A stretch of 64,000 nucleotides of DNA from Pseudomonas sp. FP1742 (GCF_030687145.1 NZ_CP117460.1:1860001-1924000), one strand, 5' to 3'; positions 17,560-26,171 are shown, numbered from the stretch's first letter. Translations and numbers: made by a program. The notes: a model not told the origin generated them from the letters alone.

Positions 17560-17620
17560 GATGGATGGGGTCGTCCCCGGACTAATGACTCGAACGAGCC
17601 GCGAGGTCGTCCCCGCGTTG
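17560..17620 (-). promoter_or_regulatory. Guanidine-II (mini-ykkC) riboswitch
   Basis: On the minus strand two hairpins with identical ACGA loops occur: GCGGGG-ACGA-CCTCGC (17616-17601) and GGGG-ACGA-CCCC (17578-17567). Paired stems with ACGR loops define the mini-ykkC class, which binds guanidine by loop-loop contact. The self-complementary CCATCGATGG just after the second stem, next to the sugE ribosome-binding site, fits control of translation start. Identified by eye from the known motif. Confidence 0.9.
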
Positions 17621-17664
17621 CGCAATAGAGTGCCCATCATTAACCCGAGGATCAAGTTTTCGGC

Positions 17665-18630
17665 TTAGTCAGCCACCTGCTGAGCAGCGATTTTCCGATC
17701 CTCTTTCTCGCTCATGCGACGGAAATAGGTGGAGAGCAGCGCCCCGGAAATGTTGTGCCAGACGCTGAACAATGCGCTCGGTACCGCCGCCAGCGGCGAG
17801 AAGTGCGCACTGGCCAGTGCCGCGCCCAGGCCGGAGTTCTGCATGCCGACTTCCAGTGCCAGGGATTTGCGCTGGGCCAGCGGCAGGTTGAACAGGCGCC
17901 CGGTGAAGTAACCCAGCACGTAGCCGAAGCTGTTGTGCAACATCACCACGGCCATGATCAGCAGCCCGGATTCGGCAATCTTCGCCTGGCTGGCGGCCAC
18001 CACGGCCGTGACAATGATCACGATGCTCACCACCGACACCAACGGCAACACTTCTACCGCGTGACGAACCCGATCACCCAGCACACGCTGGGCCACCACG
18101 CCGAGCACAATCGGCAACAGCACGACTTGCAGGATCGACCAGAACAGCTCCATGAACGACACCGGCAACCAGGCCGAGGCCAGCAGCCAGATCAGCGCCG
18201 GTGTCAGCAATGGCGCGAGGAGGGTGGTGACGGCGGCGATGGCCACTGATAGAGCCAGATCGCCGCGAGCCAGCCAAGTCATCACATTCGACGAGGTGCC
18301 GCTCGGGCAGCAGCCGACCAGAATCACACCGACGGCGATTTCCGGCGGTAAATGGAAAACCTGGCAGAGCAACCACGCCACGCCGGGCATGATCACGAAA
18401 TGGGCGACCACGCCCAGGGCCACGCGCCACGGATGGCGAGCGACTTCGGCGAAGTCTTCAAGCTTGAGGGTCAGGCCCATGCCGAACATCACCAGCCCCA
18501 GCAGCGGCACAATGGCGCCTTTCAAACCGATGAACCAGGCTGGCTGCAGAAACGCCACGATGGCGAAAATCAGTACCCAGTAAGCGAAGGTGTTGCCGAC
18601 AAAACGACTCAATGCAGCGAGTGCGCGCAT
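17665..18630 (-). CDS. Bile acid:sodium symporter family transporter (BASS/YocS type)
   Basis: 321 residues with about nine to ten membrane helices. Diagnostic stretches are LGLVMFGMGLTLKLEDF near residue 45, GCCPSGTSSNVMTWLARGD (about 127-145, the sodium-site loop) and VGMQNSGLGAALA near 262. These occur in bacterial BASS transporters, which take up organic anions such as pyruvate, pantothenate or taurocholate with sodium. The true substrate cannot be told. It is probably a single gene; sugE downstream has its own leader. Confidence 0.87.
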   Translation of the reverse strand: MRALAALSRFVGNTFAYWVLIFAIVAFLQPAWFIGLKGAIVPLLGLVMFGMGLTLKLEDFAEVARHPWRVALGVVAHFVIMPGVAWLLCQVFHLPPEIAVGVILVGCCPSGTSSNVMTWLARGDLALSVAIAAVTTLLAPLLTPALIWLLASAWLPVSFMELFWSILQVVLLPIVLGVVAQRVLGDRVRHAVEVLPLVSVVSIVIIVTAVVAASQAKIAESGLLIMAVVMLHNSFGYVLGYFTGRLFNLPLAQRKSLALEVGMQNSGLGAALASAHFSPLAAVPSALFSVWHNISGALLSTYFRRMSEKEDRKIAAQQVAD

Positions 18631-18674
18631 GGCCTGATCCTTGTTATTCGTATTCGAAAATTGCGCAGATCCAA

Positions 18675-18764
18675 TGTGGGAGCGGGCTTGCTCGCGAAAG
18701 CGGTGTAACAGTCAACATCATTGTTGAATGTTAAGCAGCCTTCGCGAGCAAGCCCGCTCCCACA
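18675..18764. repeat. REP pair (BIME) 3
   Basis: Inverted REP cores between the BASS gene start and the rdgC end. Confidence 0.9.
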
Positions 18765-18782
18765 TTTAGACCGCGCGTCGGT

Positions 18783-19703
18783 TTAGATCCCTTGTGGCAT
18801 CTCTTCACCACCCAACGCTTCAACCAGTGCCGGCAGGAAGTCGCCGAAGGTCAGCATCATCAGGGTGAAGCTGGCGTCCAGTTGGCCCAGTGCTTCGTCG
18901 CCACCGTCCTGTTCCGCCTGATCTTGCAGCAGGTCTTCGAACTTCAGGCGCTTGACCACCATCTTGTCGTCGAGCACGAACGACAGCTTGTCCTGCCAGG
19001 CCAGCGACAGTTGAGTGACCACTTTGCCGGTGCTCAGGTGCAGCTGGATTTCTTCGCTGGTCAGGTCCTGACGCTTGCAGCGCACGATGCCGCCGTCTTC
19101 GTGGGTGTCGCGCAGTTCGCACTCGTCCAGCACAAAGAAATCGTCTGCGGCTTTCTGGGTGGTGACCCACTCGGTCATGGTTGCGGTCGGGGACATCTTC
19201 ACCGTCAGCGGACGTACTGGCAGAGAACCGATCACTTCACGCAGGGTGGACAGCAAGTCTTCGGCACGTTTCGGGCTGGCCGAGTTCACCAGGATCAGGC
19301 CCTGTTTCGGCGCGATGGCAGCGAAGGTCGACGAGCGACGGATAAAGGCGCGGGGCAGGAAGGCCTGGATGATTTCATCCTTGATCTGATCGCGCTCCTT
19401 TTTATAGACCTTGCGCATTTGTTCGGCTTCGATCTCTTCGACCTTGTCCTTCACTGCGTCACGCACGACGCTGCCGGGCAGAATGCGTTCTTCTTTACGG
19501 GCGGCAATCAGCAGGAAGTCTCCGCTGACGTGTACCAGCGGTGCGTCTTCGCCCTTGCCGAAGGGCGCGACGAAACCGTAGGTGGTCAACTCCTGGCTTG
19601 CACATGGACGCGCCAGTTTGGTGGCCAGTGCAGTTTCCAACGCCTCGGCATCAAAAGGCAGATCTTGGGTCAGGCGATAGATAAGCAGGTTTTTGAACCA
19701 CAT
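18783..19703 (-). CDS. rdgC: Recombination-associated protein RdgC
   Basis: 306 residues from the ATG at 19703, which has AAGGAGAG twelve bases upstream; an earlier start adds eight residues without support. The opening [11 protein letters not shown] and the stretch [30 protein letters not shown] are characteristic of RdgC, a ring-shaped nonspecific DNA-binding protein that restrains RecA. The protein is full length for the family. It is transcribed alone, away from the tRNA cluster. Confidence 0.95.
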   Translation of the reverse strand: MWFKNLLIYRLTQDLPFDAEALETALATKLARPCASQELTTYGFVAPFGKGEDAPLVHVSGDFLLIAARKEERILPGSVVRDAVKDKVEEIEAEQMRKVYKKERDQIKDEIIQAFLPRAFIRRSSTFAAIAPKQGLILVNSASPKRAEDLLSTLREVIGSLPVRPLTVKMSPTATMTEWVTTQKAADDFFVLDECELRDTHEDGGIVRCKRQDLTSEEIQLHLSTGKVVTQLSLAWQDKLSFVLDDKMVVKRLKFEDLLQDQAEQDGGDEALGQLDASFTLMMLTFGDFLPALVEALGGEEMPQGI

Positions 19704-19813
19704 GGGGTGAGTCTCTCCTTTATACAAAGGGGGGCATTATTCTCTTAGCGGCGCCATAGGCCAACCCTTCGCTAAGCCTTTGGAAGGCCTGAAAAAATTA
19801 ATTAAAAAAGTGC

Positions 19814-19842
19814 TTGCCAGAGGTGTGGTCGCTACGTAGAAT
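19814..19842 (+). promoter_or_regulatory. Sigma-70 promoter of the first tRNA pair
   Basis: TTGCCA (19814-19819) and TAGAAT (19837-19842) are separated by 17 bases, near consensus, 22 bases before the tRNA-Val. A GC-rich discriminator (GCGCGCC) follows, as expected for a stringently controlled stable-RNA promoter. Confidence 0.75.
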
Positions 19843-19863
19843 GCGCGCCACACCGAAAGTGAA

Positions 19864-19939
19864 GGGTGATTAGCTCAGCTGGGAGAGCGTCTGCCTTACA
19901 AGCAGAATGTCGGCGGTTCGATCCCGTCATCACCCACCA
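19864..19939 (+). tRNA. tRNA-Val (anticodon UAC), copy 1
   Basis: 76 bases including an encoded CCA. Acceptor GGGTGAT pairs with ATCACCC; the anticodon loop is CTTACAA, giving UAC; the T-loop GGTTCGATCCC-type arm is intact. Confidence 0.97.
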
Positions 19940-19957
19940 TTCGCTTTAGTGTTACGC

Positions 19958-20034
19958 GCAGCGGTAGTTCAGTCGGTTAGAATACCGGCCTGTCACGCCG
20001 GGGGTCGCGGGTTCGAGTCCCGTCCGCTGCGCCA
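19958..20034 (+). tRNA. tRNA-Asp (anticodon GUC), copy 1
   Basis: 77 bases with encoded CCA. Acceptor GCAGCGG pairs with CCGCTGC; anticodon loop CTGTCAC gives GUC. 18 bases after tRNA-Val and co-transcribed. Confidence 0.97.
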
Positions 20035-20074
20035 TATTCGGTAACCTGGAACGCTGAACGCCAGGTCACCACGG

Positions 20075-20101
20075 AAAAGCCCGCTAACGCGGGTTTTTTT
20101 C
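20075..20101 (+). terminator. Terminator after the first tRNA pair
   Basis: CCCGC-TAAC-GCGGG stem preceded by A's and followed by seven T's. Confidence 0.85.
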
Positions 20102-20221
20102 TGTCTGAAGTTCCTGTGGGGTGTGTCGTTTTACCGGTTTTCAGATTTTTTTGATTTTTTATCAATTAAATCAACACTTTATGAAAACCTGTGGCATAAT
20201 GCGCCCCGCAACGAAGGTAAA

Positions 20222-20297
20222 GGGTGATTAGCTCAGCTGGGAGAGCGTCTGCCTTACAAGCAGAATGTCGGCGGTTCGATCCCGTCATCACCCACCA
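20222..20297 (+). tRNA. tRNA-Val (anticodon UAC), copy 2
   Basis: The mature sequence is identical to the first copy by eye. It has its own upstream promoter-like sequence (CATAAT at 20195-20200) that differs from that of copy 1. Confidence 0.97.
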
Positions 20298-20316
20298 CTT
20301 ACTTTCAACGCTACGC

Positions 20317-20393
20317 GCAGCGGTAGTTCAGTCGGTTAGAATACCGGCCTGTCACGCCGGGGGTCGCGGGTTCGAGTCCCGTCCGCTGCGCCA
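20317..20393 (+). tRNA. tRNA-Asp (anticodon GUC), copy 2
   Basis: Identical mature sequence to copy 1, 19 bases after tRNA-Val copy 2. The bases that follow (ATATTCGGTA, CTGGAACGCTGAACGCCAG) are also almost the same as after copy 1, so the pair was duplicated with its 3' flank. Confidence 0.97.
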
Positions 20394-20432
20394 TATTCGG
20401 TATCTGGAACGCTGAACGCCAGATCACCACAG

Positions 20433-20457
20433 AAAGCCCGCTTAATGCGGGCTTTTT
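20433..20457 (+). terminator. Terminator after the second tRNA pair
   Basis: AAAGCCCGC-TTAAT-GCGGGCTTTTT hairpin with a T-run. Confidence 0.85.
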
Positions 20458-20525
20458 GCTGTCTGGGATTTGGCTTTTTGCTGGATCCGCTGAAAAAAAC
20501 GCTCTGCCAGGTCAAGTGCAATCCA

Positions 20526-20615
20526 TGTGGGAGCGGGCTTGCTCGCGAAAGCGGAGTGTCGAGCGACATCAATGTTGATTGTGCCACCGTCTTCGCGAGC
20601 AAGCCCGCTCCCACA
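20526..20615. repeat. REP pair (BIME) 4
   Basis: Inverted REP cores downstream of the tRNA terminator and next to the end of the catalase-like gene. Confidence 0.9.
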
Positions 20616-20643
20616 GGTTCTGCGCTTAGCTGAGTGGCATTAC

Positions 20644-21780
20644 TTATTGTTCAGCGTTGCGGCTGTGTCGATAGTCGCTGACAGCCTCATACACCGCTTT
20701 ACGCAACCGATTGATCCCACCAATCGGCCGATGGGCTTCAAGGCCGAACCATGGGTTGAACGACAGATTGTCGCATTGCAGATTCAGCGCCGGGGTGTCG
20801 AAATCCTGGGCGGGTAGCTTGATCCGGGCCACGGTTTCGTAGGGCGCGTCGCGTTCACGCCACTCGATGCTGGTGTCCTCAATCGGCATGTATTGGCTCG
20901 GGTCCTGACGCTGTATCTGCAAAACGAAACACGCCGGCACCCGGTCAGTCGATAACTGCTGGTTCAACGCGCTACGCAGGAAGTTCGGCAGCTTCTGATT
21001 TTGCGTGGGCAGGGCGTAGACCGGACAGCTACCGGGATCGGGCATTACCCGGAATTTGGCATTGGCCTCACCAAACTTGTACGGGGAAACCGAAAAGTAG
21101 GTGGTCTGGGTCGGGCTTGCCGGAGCGGGGGAGAGTGTCGCCAGCGCAATAAACAGATGGCGAACCTGCCAGGTGCGCGGGTCCCAGCCCGGAAAAAATG
21201 CCATCACCTTTTTACCATCAGCCTGAGCGGCCACATTCTGACGATACTCGGCGACATCGCTGACGAAGAAGTTCGGATGATTGAACATCACGAAATCCTG
21301 TTCATTGCGCCCTTGTCGGTCACTCAGCAACTGTTTGCCAGGCACATCGAACAATTTGATCGCCATTCCCCGGGCATCGCGAATGCTGTCGAACTGCGGA
21401 TACGCATTGCCGTTGGACAGACGCATCGTCGCTTGCCAGGTTTTGCCGGGTTCGCTGAACACGCCTTGGCGCAACTCCTGCGCCAGATCCGGCAGCACCT
21501 GAACCTCGGCCTTCACGCAACCATGGGCCTTGGCGTGTGCGTCGCGCAGATAGCGGGTGCTTTCGCGGTGTTGATCGACGATCCGCACCGCCGTCTGGAT
21601 GATGTCCCGGGTCATCGCCGCTTCGCCGTCCGGAATCAGTTCTTCAGCCGATACCGGGCCGCGATGTTGCCAGGCCAACCATGCCATGGCCAGCGCCCAG
21701 CCGAGTACGCCCAACCCCAGCAACCACAGCAGCGTTTTGCCGAGGAAAGCGCCCAGGCGCAGCCAGAGAGTGATCAGCAT
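20644..21780 (-). CDS. Catalase-family haem protein, membrane anchored
   Basis: 378 residues. An N-terminal hydrophobic segment (about 8-34) anchors it to the membrane. The catalase-like region has RDAHAKAHGCVKAEV (near 80-94), a degenerate form of the distal-His segment, and MRLSNGNAYPQFDSIRDARGMAIKLFD (near 122-148), matching the catalase stretch around the essential Asn and Arg. It lacks the long catalase C-terminus, so it resembles the SrpA-like short haem proteins that act as peroxidases. Its start lies three bases after the stop of the di-haem cytochrome gene, so the two form one operon and probably one periplasm-facing peroxide or lipid-peroxide system (inferred). Confidence 0.78.
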   Translation of the reverse strand: MLITLWLRLGAFLGKTLLWLLGLGVLGWALAMAWLAWQHRGPVSAEELIPDGEAAMTRDIIQTAVRIVDQHRESTRYLRDAHAKAHGCVKAEVQVLPDLAQELRQGVFSEPGKTWQATMRLSNGNAYPQFDSIRDARGMAIKLFDVPGKQLLSDRQGRNEQDFVMFNHPNFFVSDVAEYRQNVAAQADGKKVMAFFPGWDPRTWQVRHLFIALATLSPAPASPTQTTYFSVSPYKFGEANAKFRVMPDPGSCPVYALPTQNQKLPNFLRSALNQQLSTDRVPACFVLQIQRQDPSQYMPIEDTSIEWRERDAPYETVARIKLPAQDFDTPALNLQCDNLSFNPWFGLEAHRPIGGINRLRKAVYEAVSDYRHSRNAEQ

Positions 21781-21783
21781 GGG

Positions 21784-23622
21784 TCAATCCTTCTGACTGA
21801 GCAGGGGGGGTAATTGCGACTCCAGCGGGCCGCCCAATACTTTCAGGTATTCCAGCAGTGCCCAACGTTCCTGCGGTTGCAACAGACGACCGATTACGCC
21901 GTTGCCGCGCTCGCCGGCGCGGAACTCGTGGCCACTGTTGTGATTGCCGGTGATGCGCGTGTCGAACACAAATCCGTTGGTAAAGGCTTCGGTGCGATAA
22001 CCCAGGTGTTTGGGGTCGTATTCGAAGGTGCCCTTGTAGAAGGTGGTGGGGCGTTCATCCTGGGGCGAGAGCAGTTGATAAATGCTCGGCACCGAACCGT
22101 TGTGCAGAAACGGCGGCGTGGCCCAGACGCCCGCCAGTGGCCGGGCCTTGTAGCTGCGCAATTCCTGTACACCGATAGGCAGGCCGAAACCGTCCAGGTT
22201 CGGGCGCTCCGCGGGTGTCACATTGGCTGCGCGGTAGGCCTGGTTCCCCACGAAAGCAGTGACATAGGCCAACCCCTTGGCCACTGACAACTGGCTCAAA
22301 TCCAAGGGTTCCGTGGGTTTTGGATGCAGTTGTACATCCAGTTGCGCAAGCTCTGCCGGATCCCACTGCAAGGCCGTCAGGTCGAAGCGATGGTCGGCAA
22401 TGTTGTTGGCGGCACCGGGGTCTGTGCCAATCACTTCCACGGGCAGTAATTTCAGATGTTGTATCTGCCTGCCGTCACTTTGGGTGACTTGGGGGACGTG
22501 GCACCCGGCGCAGTTTTCGGTGAATAGCGCGCGGCCTTTTGCGGCCAACGGTTTGTCGATGGTGCCCAGCAGGGCTTCTGGCCAGACGGGGGGCTTGAGT
22601 CGTTGCAGGGTTTGTTCGATCTGGTGCAGATCGCGCACCCGGACGCTGGACGGGTAGCGGTCGTCGCCCTTGAGGGGCTGCCCGCTGGCGTCGAAGAAAT
22701 TCAGCGTAGCGCCGACACCCAGGGCTTCGCCGATATTGCGAGCCATTGGCTGTTGCGCCGAACCGTTCCACTGCACCCAGTCGAAGGTCCACATGTCCCA
22801 CAGTTGTGGGTAGTCCACCGGCGCGTTGGCCACGCGGTAGTTGGCGGGCGAAATCGCGTCGCCGAAGCTGGCGTTGGCAATGCGCCCGAAGGCGTCGGTG
22901 CGGCCGGGGCCTTCTTCGGTGGGGTAGAGCCCGCGATGGGTATCGTTCCAGGCCACTTTCAAGAAGGTATCGAGCGAGCTTTTAAAGTCCTGGCGTAGCT
23001 GTTGATGCCGCGCATCGTAGTCCTGGCCCAGGACGTTGCGGGCGAAACGTTCGAATTTCCAGGGGTTGTAGTAAGTCGAGGCGAGGCTGGCCACCAGTGC
23101 CTGGCCGAAGCTGCCGCCACGCAGGGTCGGGACGCTGGACGGCAACACATGCTGGGCCGAACCGCCGTCGATGCGCACGGCCTGGCCATTGAAGCGTAAT
23201 TCGCCGGTGTGGCAGGCGGCGCAGGTGATGTCCAGAAACTCTTCCTGGCTACCCGCATTTCGATGACGGGCGAAACCGACGGGCAGGTTGCCGGGGTTGT
23301 TCTGCGTGGCTTTCTGGCTCGGATCGATCAGAAAACCAAAGCGTGCGAGGTATTCGGGCGCGGCGAATCGTTTTTGCGAGAAGGGCAGTTCGAGGGCGTT
23401 GAACCAGTCATAGCGCAAGCCTTTGACCTGGGTGCCTTGGGGCGTGAAGTAGTAAGCCTGGCGGTCTGCGGCGCTCCATTGCTCCAGGTAATGCACCTGT
23501 TGCGCCGGTGACCAGTTCGGTAATTTCGGGTTGGCGACGTAGTACAGCACCACGGCGAGGGCCAGCCCCAGCAGTACTGCGATCAGAATCAGCAAGCGGA
23601 TTATGAGGCGCACGATAAACAT
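21784..23622 (-). CDS. Di-haem c-type cytochrome, RoxA/cytochrome-c-peroxidase-like
   Basis: 612 residues with an N-terminal membrane/signal segment (LIIRLLILIAVLLGLALAVVLYYV). Two haem c sites are visible: CAACHTGE near 134 and CAGCHVPQ near 371. The overall length and spacing resemble the RoxA/di-haem peroxidase-like proteins, in which one haem binds oxygen or peroxide. It is periplasmic or outer-face anchored. It precedes the catalase-like gene in an operon. Substrate unknown; a rubber-cleaving function should not be assumed. Confidence 0.8.
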   Translation of the reverse strand: MFIVRLIIRLLILIAVLLGLALAVVLYYVANPKLPNWSPAQQVHYLEQWSAADRQAYYFTPQGTQVKGLRYDWFNALELPFSQKRFAAPEYLARFGFLIDPSQKATQNNPGNLPVGFARHRNAGSQEEFLDITCAACHTGELRFNGQAVRIDGGSAQHVLPSSVPTLRGGSFGQALVASLASTYYNPWKFERFARNVLGQDYDARHQQLRQDFKSSLDTFLKVAWNDTHRGLYPTEEGPGRTDAFGRIANASFGDAISPANYRVANAPVDYPQLWDMWTFDWVQWNGSAQQPMARNIGEALGVGATLNFFDASGQPLKGDDRYPSSVRVRDLHQIEQTLQRLKPPVWPEALLGTIDKPLAAKGRALFTENCAGCHVPQVTQSDGRQIQHLKLLPVEVIGTDPGAANNIADHRFDLTALQWDPAELAQLDVQLHPKPTEPLDLSQLSVAKGLAYVTAFVGNQAYRAANVTPAERPNLDGFGLPIGVQELRSYKARPLAGVWATPPFLHNGSVPSIYQLLSPQDERPTTFYKGTFEYDPKHLGYRTEAFTNGFVFDTRITGNHNSGHEFRAGERGNGVIGRLLQPQERWALLEYLKVLGGPLESQLPPLLSQKD

Positions 23623-23882
23623 CCTTGTCAGTTTGTAGCTCTCTTATGCCTCAGCTGACGAGGGGCGGCAAGAGGCCATTACGCCAGGGGCTGTGGGAAT
23701 CGGTCTCCGGGTCTGTGGGGGCCAGATGACAGAAGCTTCATCCTTCTAACCTCGAAATGCGTTTAAACACCTGAACTTATCGCAAGTTTCCTGCTCTCAT
23801 GCCGGTAGCCATTGGTCGTGGCCGCCTGATAAGCTCGCGGCTTTACTCGATTGCCCTTTAGGCGCATGAACAAGGAAATAGC

Positions 23883-24596
23883 ATGAAACAGCATCGGTTG
23901 GCGGCGGCGGTGGCCCTGGTTGGCCTGGTACTTGCGGGTTGTGATTCGCAGACCAGCGTAGAGCTGAAAACCCCGGCGCAAAAAGCTTCCTACGGCATTG
24001 GCCTGAACATGGGCAAAAGCCTGGCTCAGGAAGGCATGGACGATCTGGACTCCAAAGCCGTAGCCCAAGGCATCGAAGATGCCGTCGGCAAGAAAGAACA
24101 GAAACTGAAGGATGAGGAACTGGTTGAAGCCTTCGCAGCACTGCAGAAGCGTGCTGAAGAGCGTTTGGCCAAGATGAGTGAAGAAGCGGCAGCCGCCGGC
24201 AAGAAATTCCTCGAAGAAAATGGCAAGAAAGCCGGTGTCGTCACCACAGCTTCCGGCCTGCAATACGAAGTGGTCCAGAAGGCCGATGGTGCACAGCCCA
24301 AGCCGACCGACGTAGTGACTGTTCACTACACCGGTAAACTGACCAACGGCACCGTTTTCGACAGTTCCGTCGAGCGCGGCAGCCCGATCGATCTGCCGGT
24401 CAGCGGTGTGATTCCGGGTTGGGTCGAAGGCCTGCAACTGATGCACGTTGGCGAGAAGTACAAACTGTACATCCCTAGCGAACTGGCTTACGGCGCCCAA
24501 AGCCCTAGCCCGGCGATTCCAGCCAACTCGGTGCTGGTATTCGACCTGGAGCTGCTGGGCATCAAGGATCCAGCCAAACAAGACGCCACCAAGTAA
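23883..24596 (+). CDS. FKBP-type peptidyl-prolyl cis-trans isomerase, lipoprotein
   Basis: 237 residues. A lipoprotein signal peptide ends in VLAGC (Cys20). A charged helical dimerisation region (about 28-115; KTPAQKASYGIGLNMGKSL is the FKBP_N signature) precedes the FKBP domain with VTVHYTGKLTNGTVFDSS, PGWVEGLQLMHVGEKY and the final VLVFDLELL. It is the FkpA/Mip-like class, a periplasmic folding helper anchored to a membrane. RBS: AAGGAA before the ATG. Intact. Confidence 0.93.
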   Translation: MKQHRLAAAVALVGLVLAGCDSQTSVELKTPAQKASYGIGLNMGKSLAQEGMDDLDSKAVAQGIEDAVGKKEQKLKDEELVEAFAALQKRAEERLAKMSEEAAAAGKKFLEENGKKAGVVTTASGLQYEVVQKADGAQPKPTDVVTVHYTGKLTNGTVFDSSVERGSPIDLPVSGVIPGWVEGLQLMHVGEKYKLYIPSELAYGAQSPSPAIPANSVLVFDLELLGIKDPAKQDATK

Positions 24597-24610
24597 TCCG
24601 CGTCTGCTCG

Positions 24611-24645
24611 AAAAAACAACGCCTCGCTTATGCGGGGCGTTGTTG
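24611..24645. terminator. Hairpin after the FKBP gene
   Basis: ACAACGCC-TCGC and GCGG-GGCGTTGT pair around TTAT. The run of six A/T bases lies on the left, so the T-run is best read on the minus strand. It may be bidirectional. Confidence 0.65.
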
Positions 24646-24848
24646 CATCCGGGGTTCGGTGAAGGTAAACAAAGCGAACCGATGCTGTACGCTGGAGTCA
24701 TAGCCAGTGAGAGCGCCCGAGCTAGACGTACCGGGGCGCCAAGTCAATGAAATCTTGGGTTTTTTTATGTGAGTAAAAAACGCCCGATCTGAGTAAGACC
24801 CTTGTGAAACGGGGCCTCCAGCGGTGAAATGCAGCTCTGTTCACAAGG

Positions 24849-24871
24849 TTATCCACAATTTGTGTGGATAA
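24849..24871. promoter_or_regulatory. Inverted pair of consensus DnaA boxes
   Basis: TTATCCACA (24849-24857) and TGTGGATAA (24863-24871) are two perfect consensus boxes facing each other, five bases apart, just upstream of the YkvA gene. They also form a 10-bp-arm hairpin. Confidence 0.55.
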
Positions 24872-24891
24872 CATTTCAGTGGGAGGAAAAG

Positions 24892-25347
24892 ATGAAAACG
24901 CCCTGGAATTTCGCTCGTTTCCTACCTTTGGCCGGACGCCTGCTGGCGCGTGGTCGCTTGCCAACCCTGCTGTTCGCGGTTGCCAGCAAAAGTGCCAGCC
25001 AGGGTAACCGGCTGGGCAAGCTCAAGGACGATCTGCGTTTGTTGCAGGCACTCTGCCTGGCCTACTGGCGTGGCGAATACCGGGCCATCAGCCCGAAGGC
25101 ACTGGTTTCGGTGGTGGCCGGCCTGATGTATTTCCTGAGCCCCGTGGATGCGATCCCGGATTTCATCCCGGTGTTCGGCATGCTCGACGACATCGCCGTG
25201 CTGGCCTGGTTGATGAAAGTCCTCGATGACGAACTCAATGCCTTCCGCGTCTGGCGCAAACGTCAGGCGCCGGAAAAGCTTGCGGTGGTTGAACGCCTGC
25301 CCGACACCCCGGAGCAACTGCGGCTTCAGGGCCCGAAAAACAACTGA
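24892..25347 (+). CDS. YkvA-family (DUF1232) membrane protein
   Basis: 151 residues from the ATG at 24892, with GGGAGG nine bases upstream. The core VAGLMYFLSPVDAIPDFIPVFGMLDDIAVLAWLMKVL (about 81-117) is the DUF1232/YkvA signature: a hydrophobic hairpin with a conserved SPxDxxPDxxP motif. Function of the family is unknown. The 5' leader contains the inverted DnaA boxes, which could place it under DnaA or simply make a hairpin. Confidence 0.87.
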   Translation: MKTPWNFARFLPLAGRLLARGRLPTLLFAVASKSASQGNRLGKLKDDLRLLQALCLAYWRGEYRAISPKALVSVVAGLMYFLSPVDAIPDFIPVFGMLDDIAVLAWLMKVLDDELNAFRVWRKRQAPEKLAVVERLPDTPEQLRLQGPKNN

Positions 25348-25461
25348 GTCGATCCAGTCTCCTCTAGATATTCATACCCCCCGCGACCTTGGCCGCTGTT
25401 AGGATTACACTTCTAAGGAAAAGTGCCGACTCGCTAAGTGTCGTTGTCCTACGGGGTAGTC

Positions 25462-25803
25462 ATGGATATTCAGATAATTACACGCGAAGGCGAACCAGAA
25501 TATGCGGTTCTGCCATGGGCTCAGTACCAGGCTCTACTGAAAGCAGCAGGCATCAACGAACAACCACCGCGCGAAGCCACAGTGCGTCCCGCGGCCACAT
25601 CAGACCAGATTCTTCCGGGTCTGGATCAACTACGCAGTTTGCGCGAAGGGAAGGGCATCGCCATTGAGGCGCTTGCCCGCACGGTAGGCATCAGTCCGTC
25701 ATATCTCGCCTTGATCGAAAGCGGTGAGCGTCAACCCGACGCTGCTATTCGCCGCAGCCTCGCCTGGGAGTTGACGGTGCCAGGATGGAGGGATGAATCG
25801 TGA
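25462..25803 (+). CDS. XRE-family helix-turn-helix protein with Phd-like N-terminus
   Basis: 113 residues from the ATG at 25462 (MDIQIITREGEPEYAVLPWAQYQALL). The N-terminal half looks like the PHD/antitoxin-type segment that names residues around a YAVLPW...Y strand-helix; the C-terminal half is an XRE DNA-binding domain (LRSLREGKGIAIEALARTVGISPSYLALIESGERQPD). Such two-part proteins occur in Pseudomonas as stand-alone regulators. It overlaps the next gene by four bases (GTGA). It could be autoregulatory. Not an obvious toxin-antitoxin antitoxin, since no toxin follows. Confidence 0.75.
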   Translation: MDIQIITREGEPEYAVLPWAQYQALLKAAGINEQPPREATVRPAATSDQILPGLDQLRSLREGKGIAIEALARTVGISPSYLALIESGERQPDAAIRRSLAWELTVPGWRDES

Positions 25804-26171
25804 GCGTACGCATCAGTCGTCAACATTGGGACGGATTGCTGGGGGAACTGGATCAGGCGCGCCGTCAGCGCCATCTTCTGACTTATCGGGCATTGCTGGA
25901 GCGATTGCAGCTACCCACGCCCGCCATGCAAACCCTGACCGCCGCCCTTGAGCACCTGGCCGCGCTGGACGCCAGGGCCGAGCAGCCGCTGCGCAGCTCG
26001 CTGGTGATCAGCCAGGGCGCCAGTCGTTTGCCGCGCACCGGCTTCTTCGAATGTGTCGAGCGCCTCGGGCGCTTCTCCGGACCGTCCGACGGCGTGGCTG
26101 CCGCATCCTGGCATGCCTCGGAAGTGGTGCGGGTGTTCGAATACGAGTACCCCGAGTCGGCGGAAGCCTGA
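25800..26171 (+). CDS. Conserved hypothetical protein
   Basis: 123 residues, GTG start overlapping the HTH gene stop by four bases. Helical N-terminal half (HWDGLLGELDQARRQRHLLTYRALLERL) followed by a shorter strand-rich part ending RVFEYEYPESAEA. No catalytic motif. The first half is Arg/Leu rich and resembles a helical bundle. It lies between a DNA-binding protein and a Sel1 protein in a fixed three-gene operon, so it may be a partner of one of them. No function can be assigned. Confidence 0.72.
   Translation: MSVRISRQHWDGLLGELDQARRQRHLLTYRALLERLQLPTPAMQTLTAALEHLAALDARAEQPLRSSLVISQGASRLPRTGFFECVERLGRFSGPSDGVAAASWHASEVVRVFEYEYPESAEA

Noticed and set aside
18792..19748. 318-residue frame on the plus strand across rdgC
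   Set aside because: It is a mirror frame of rdgC, of biased composition, without motif or ribosome site.
19864..20393. tRNA cluster as an integration site of a mobile element
   Set aside because: No integrase, no repeated tRNA 3' end beyond the duplication, and core genes lie on both sides.
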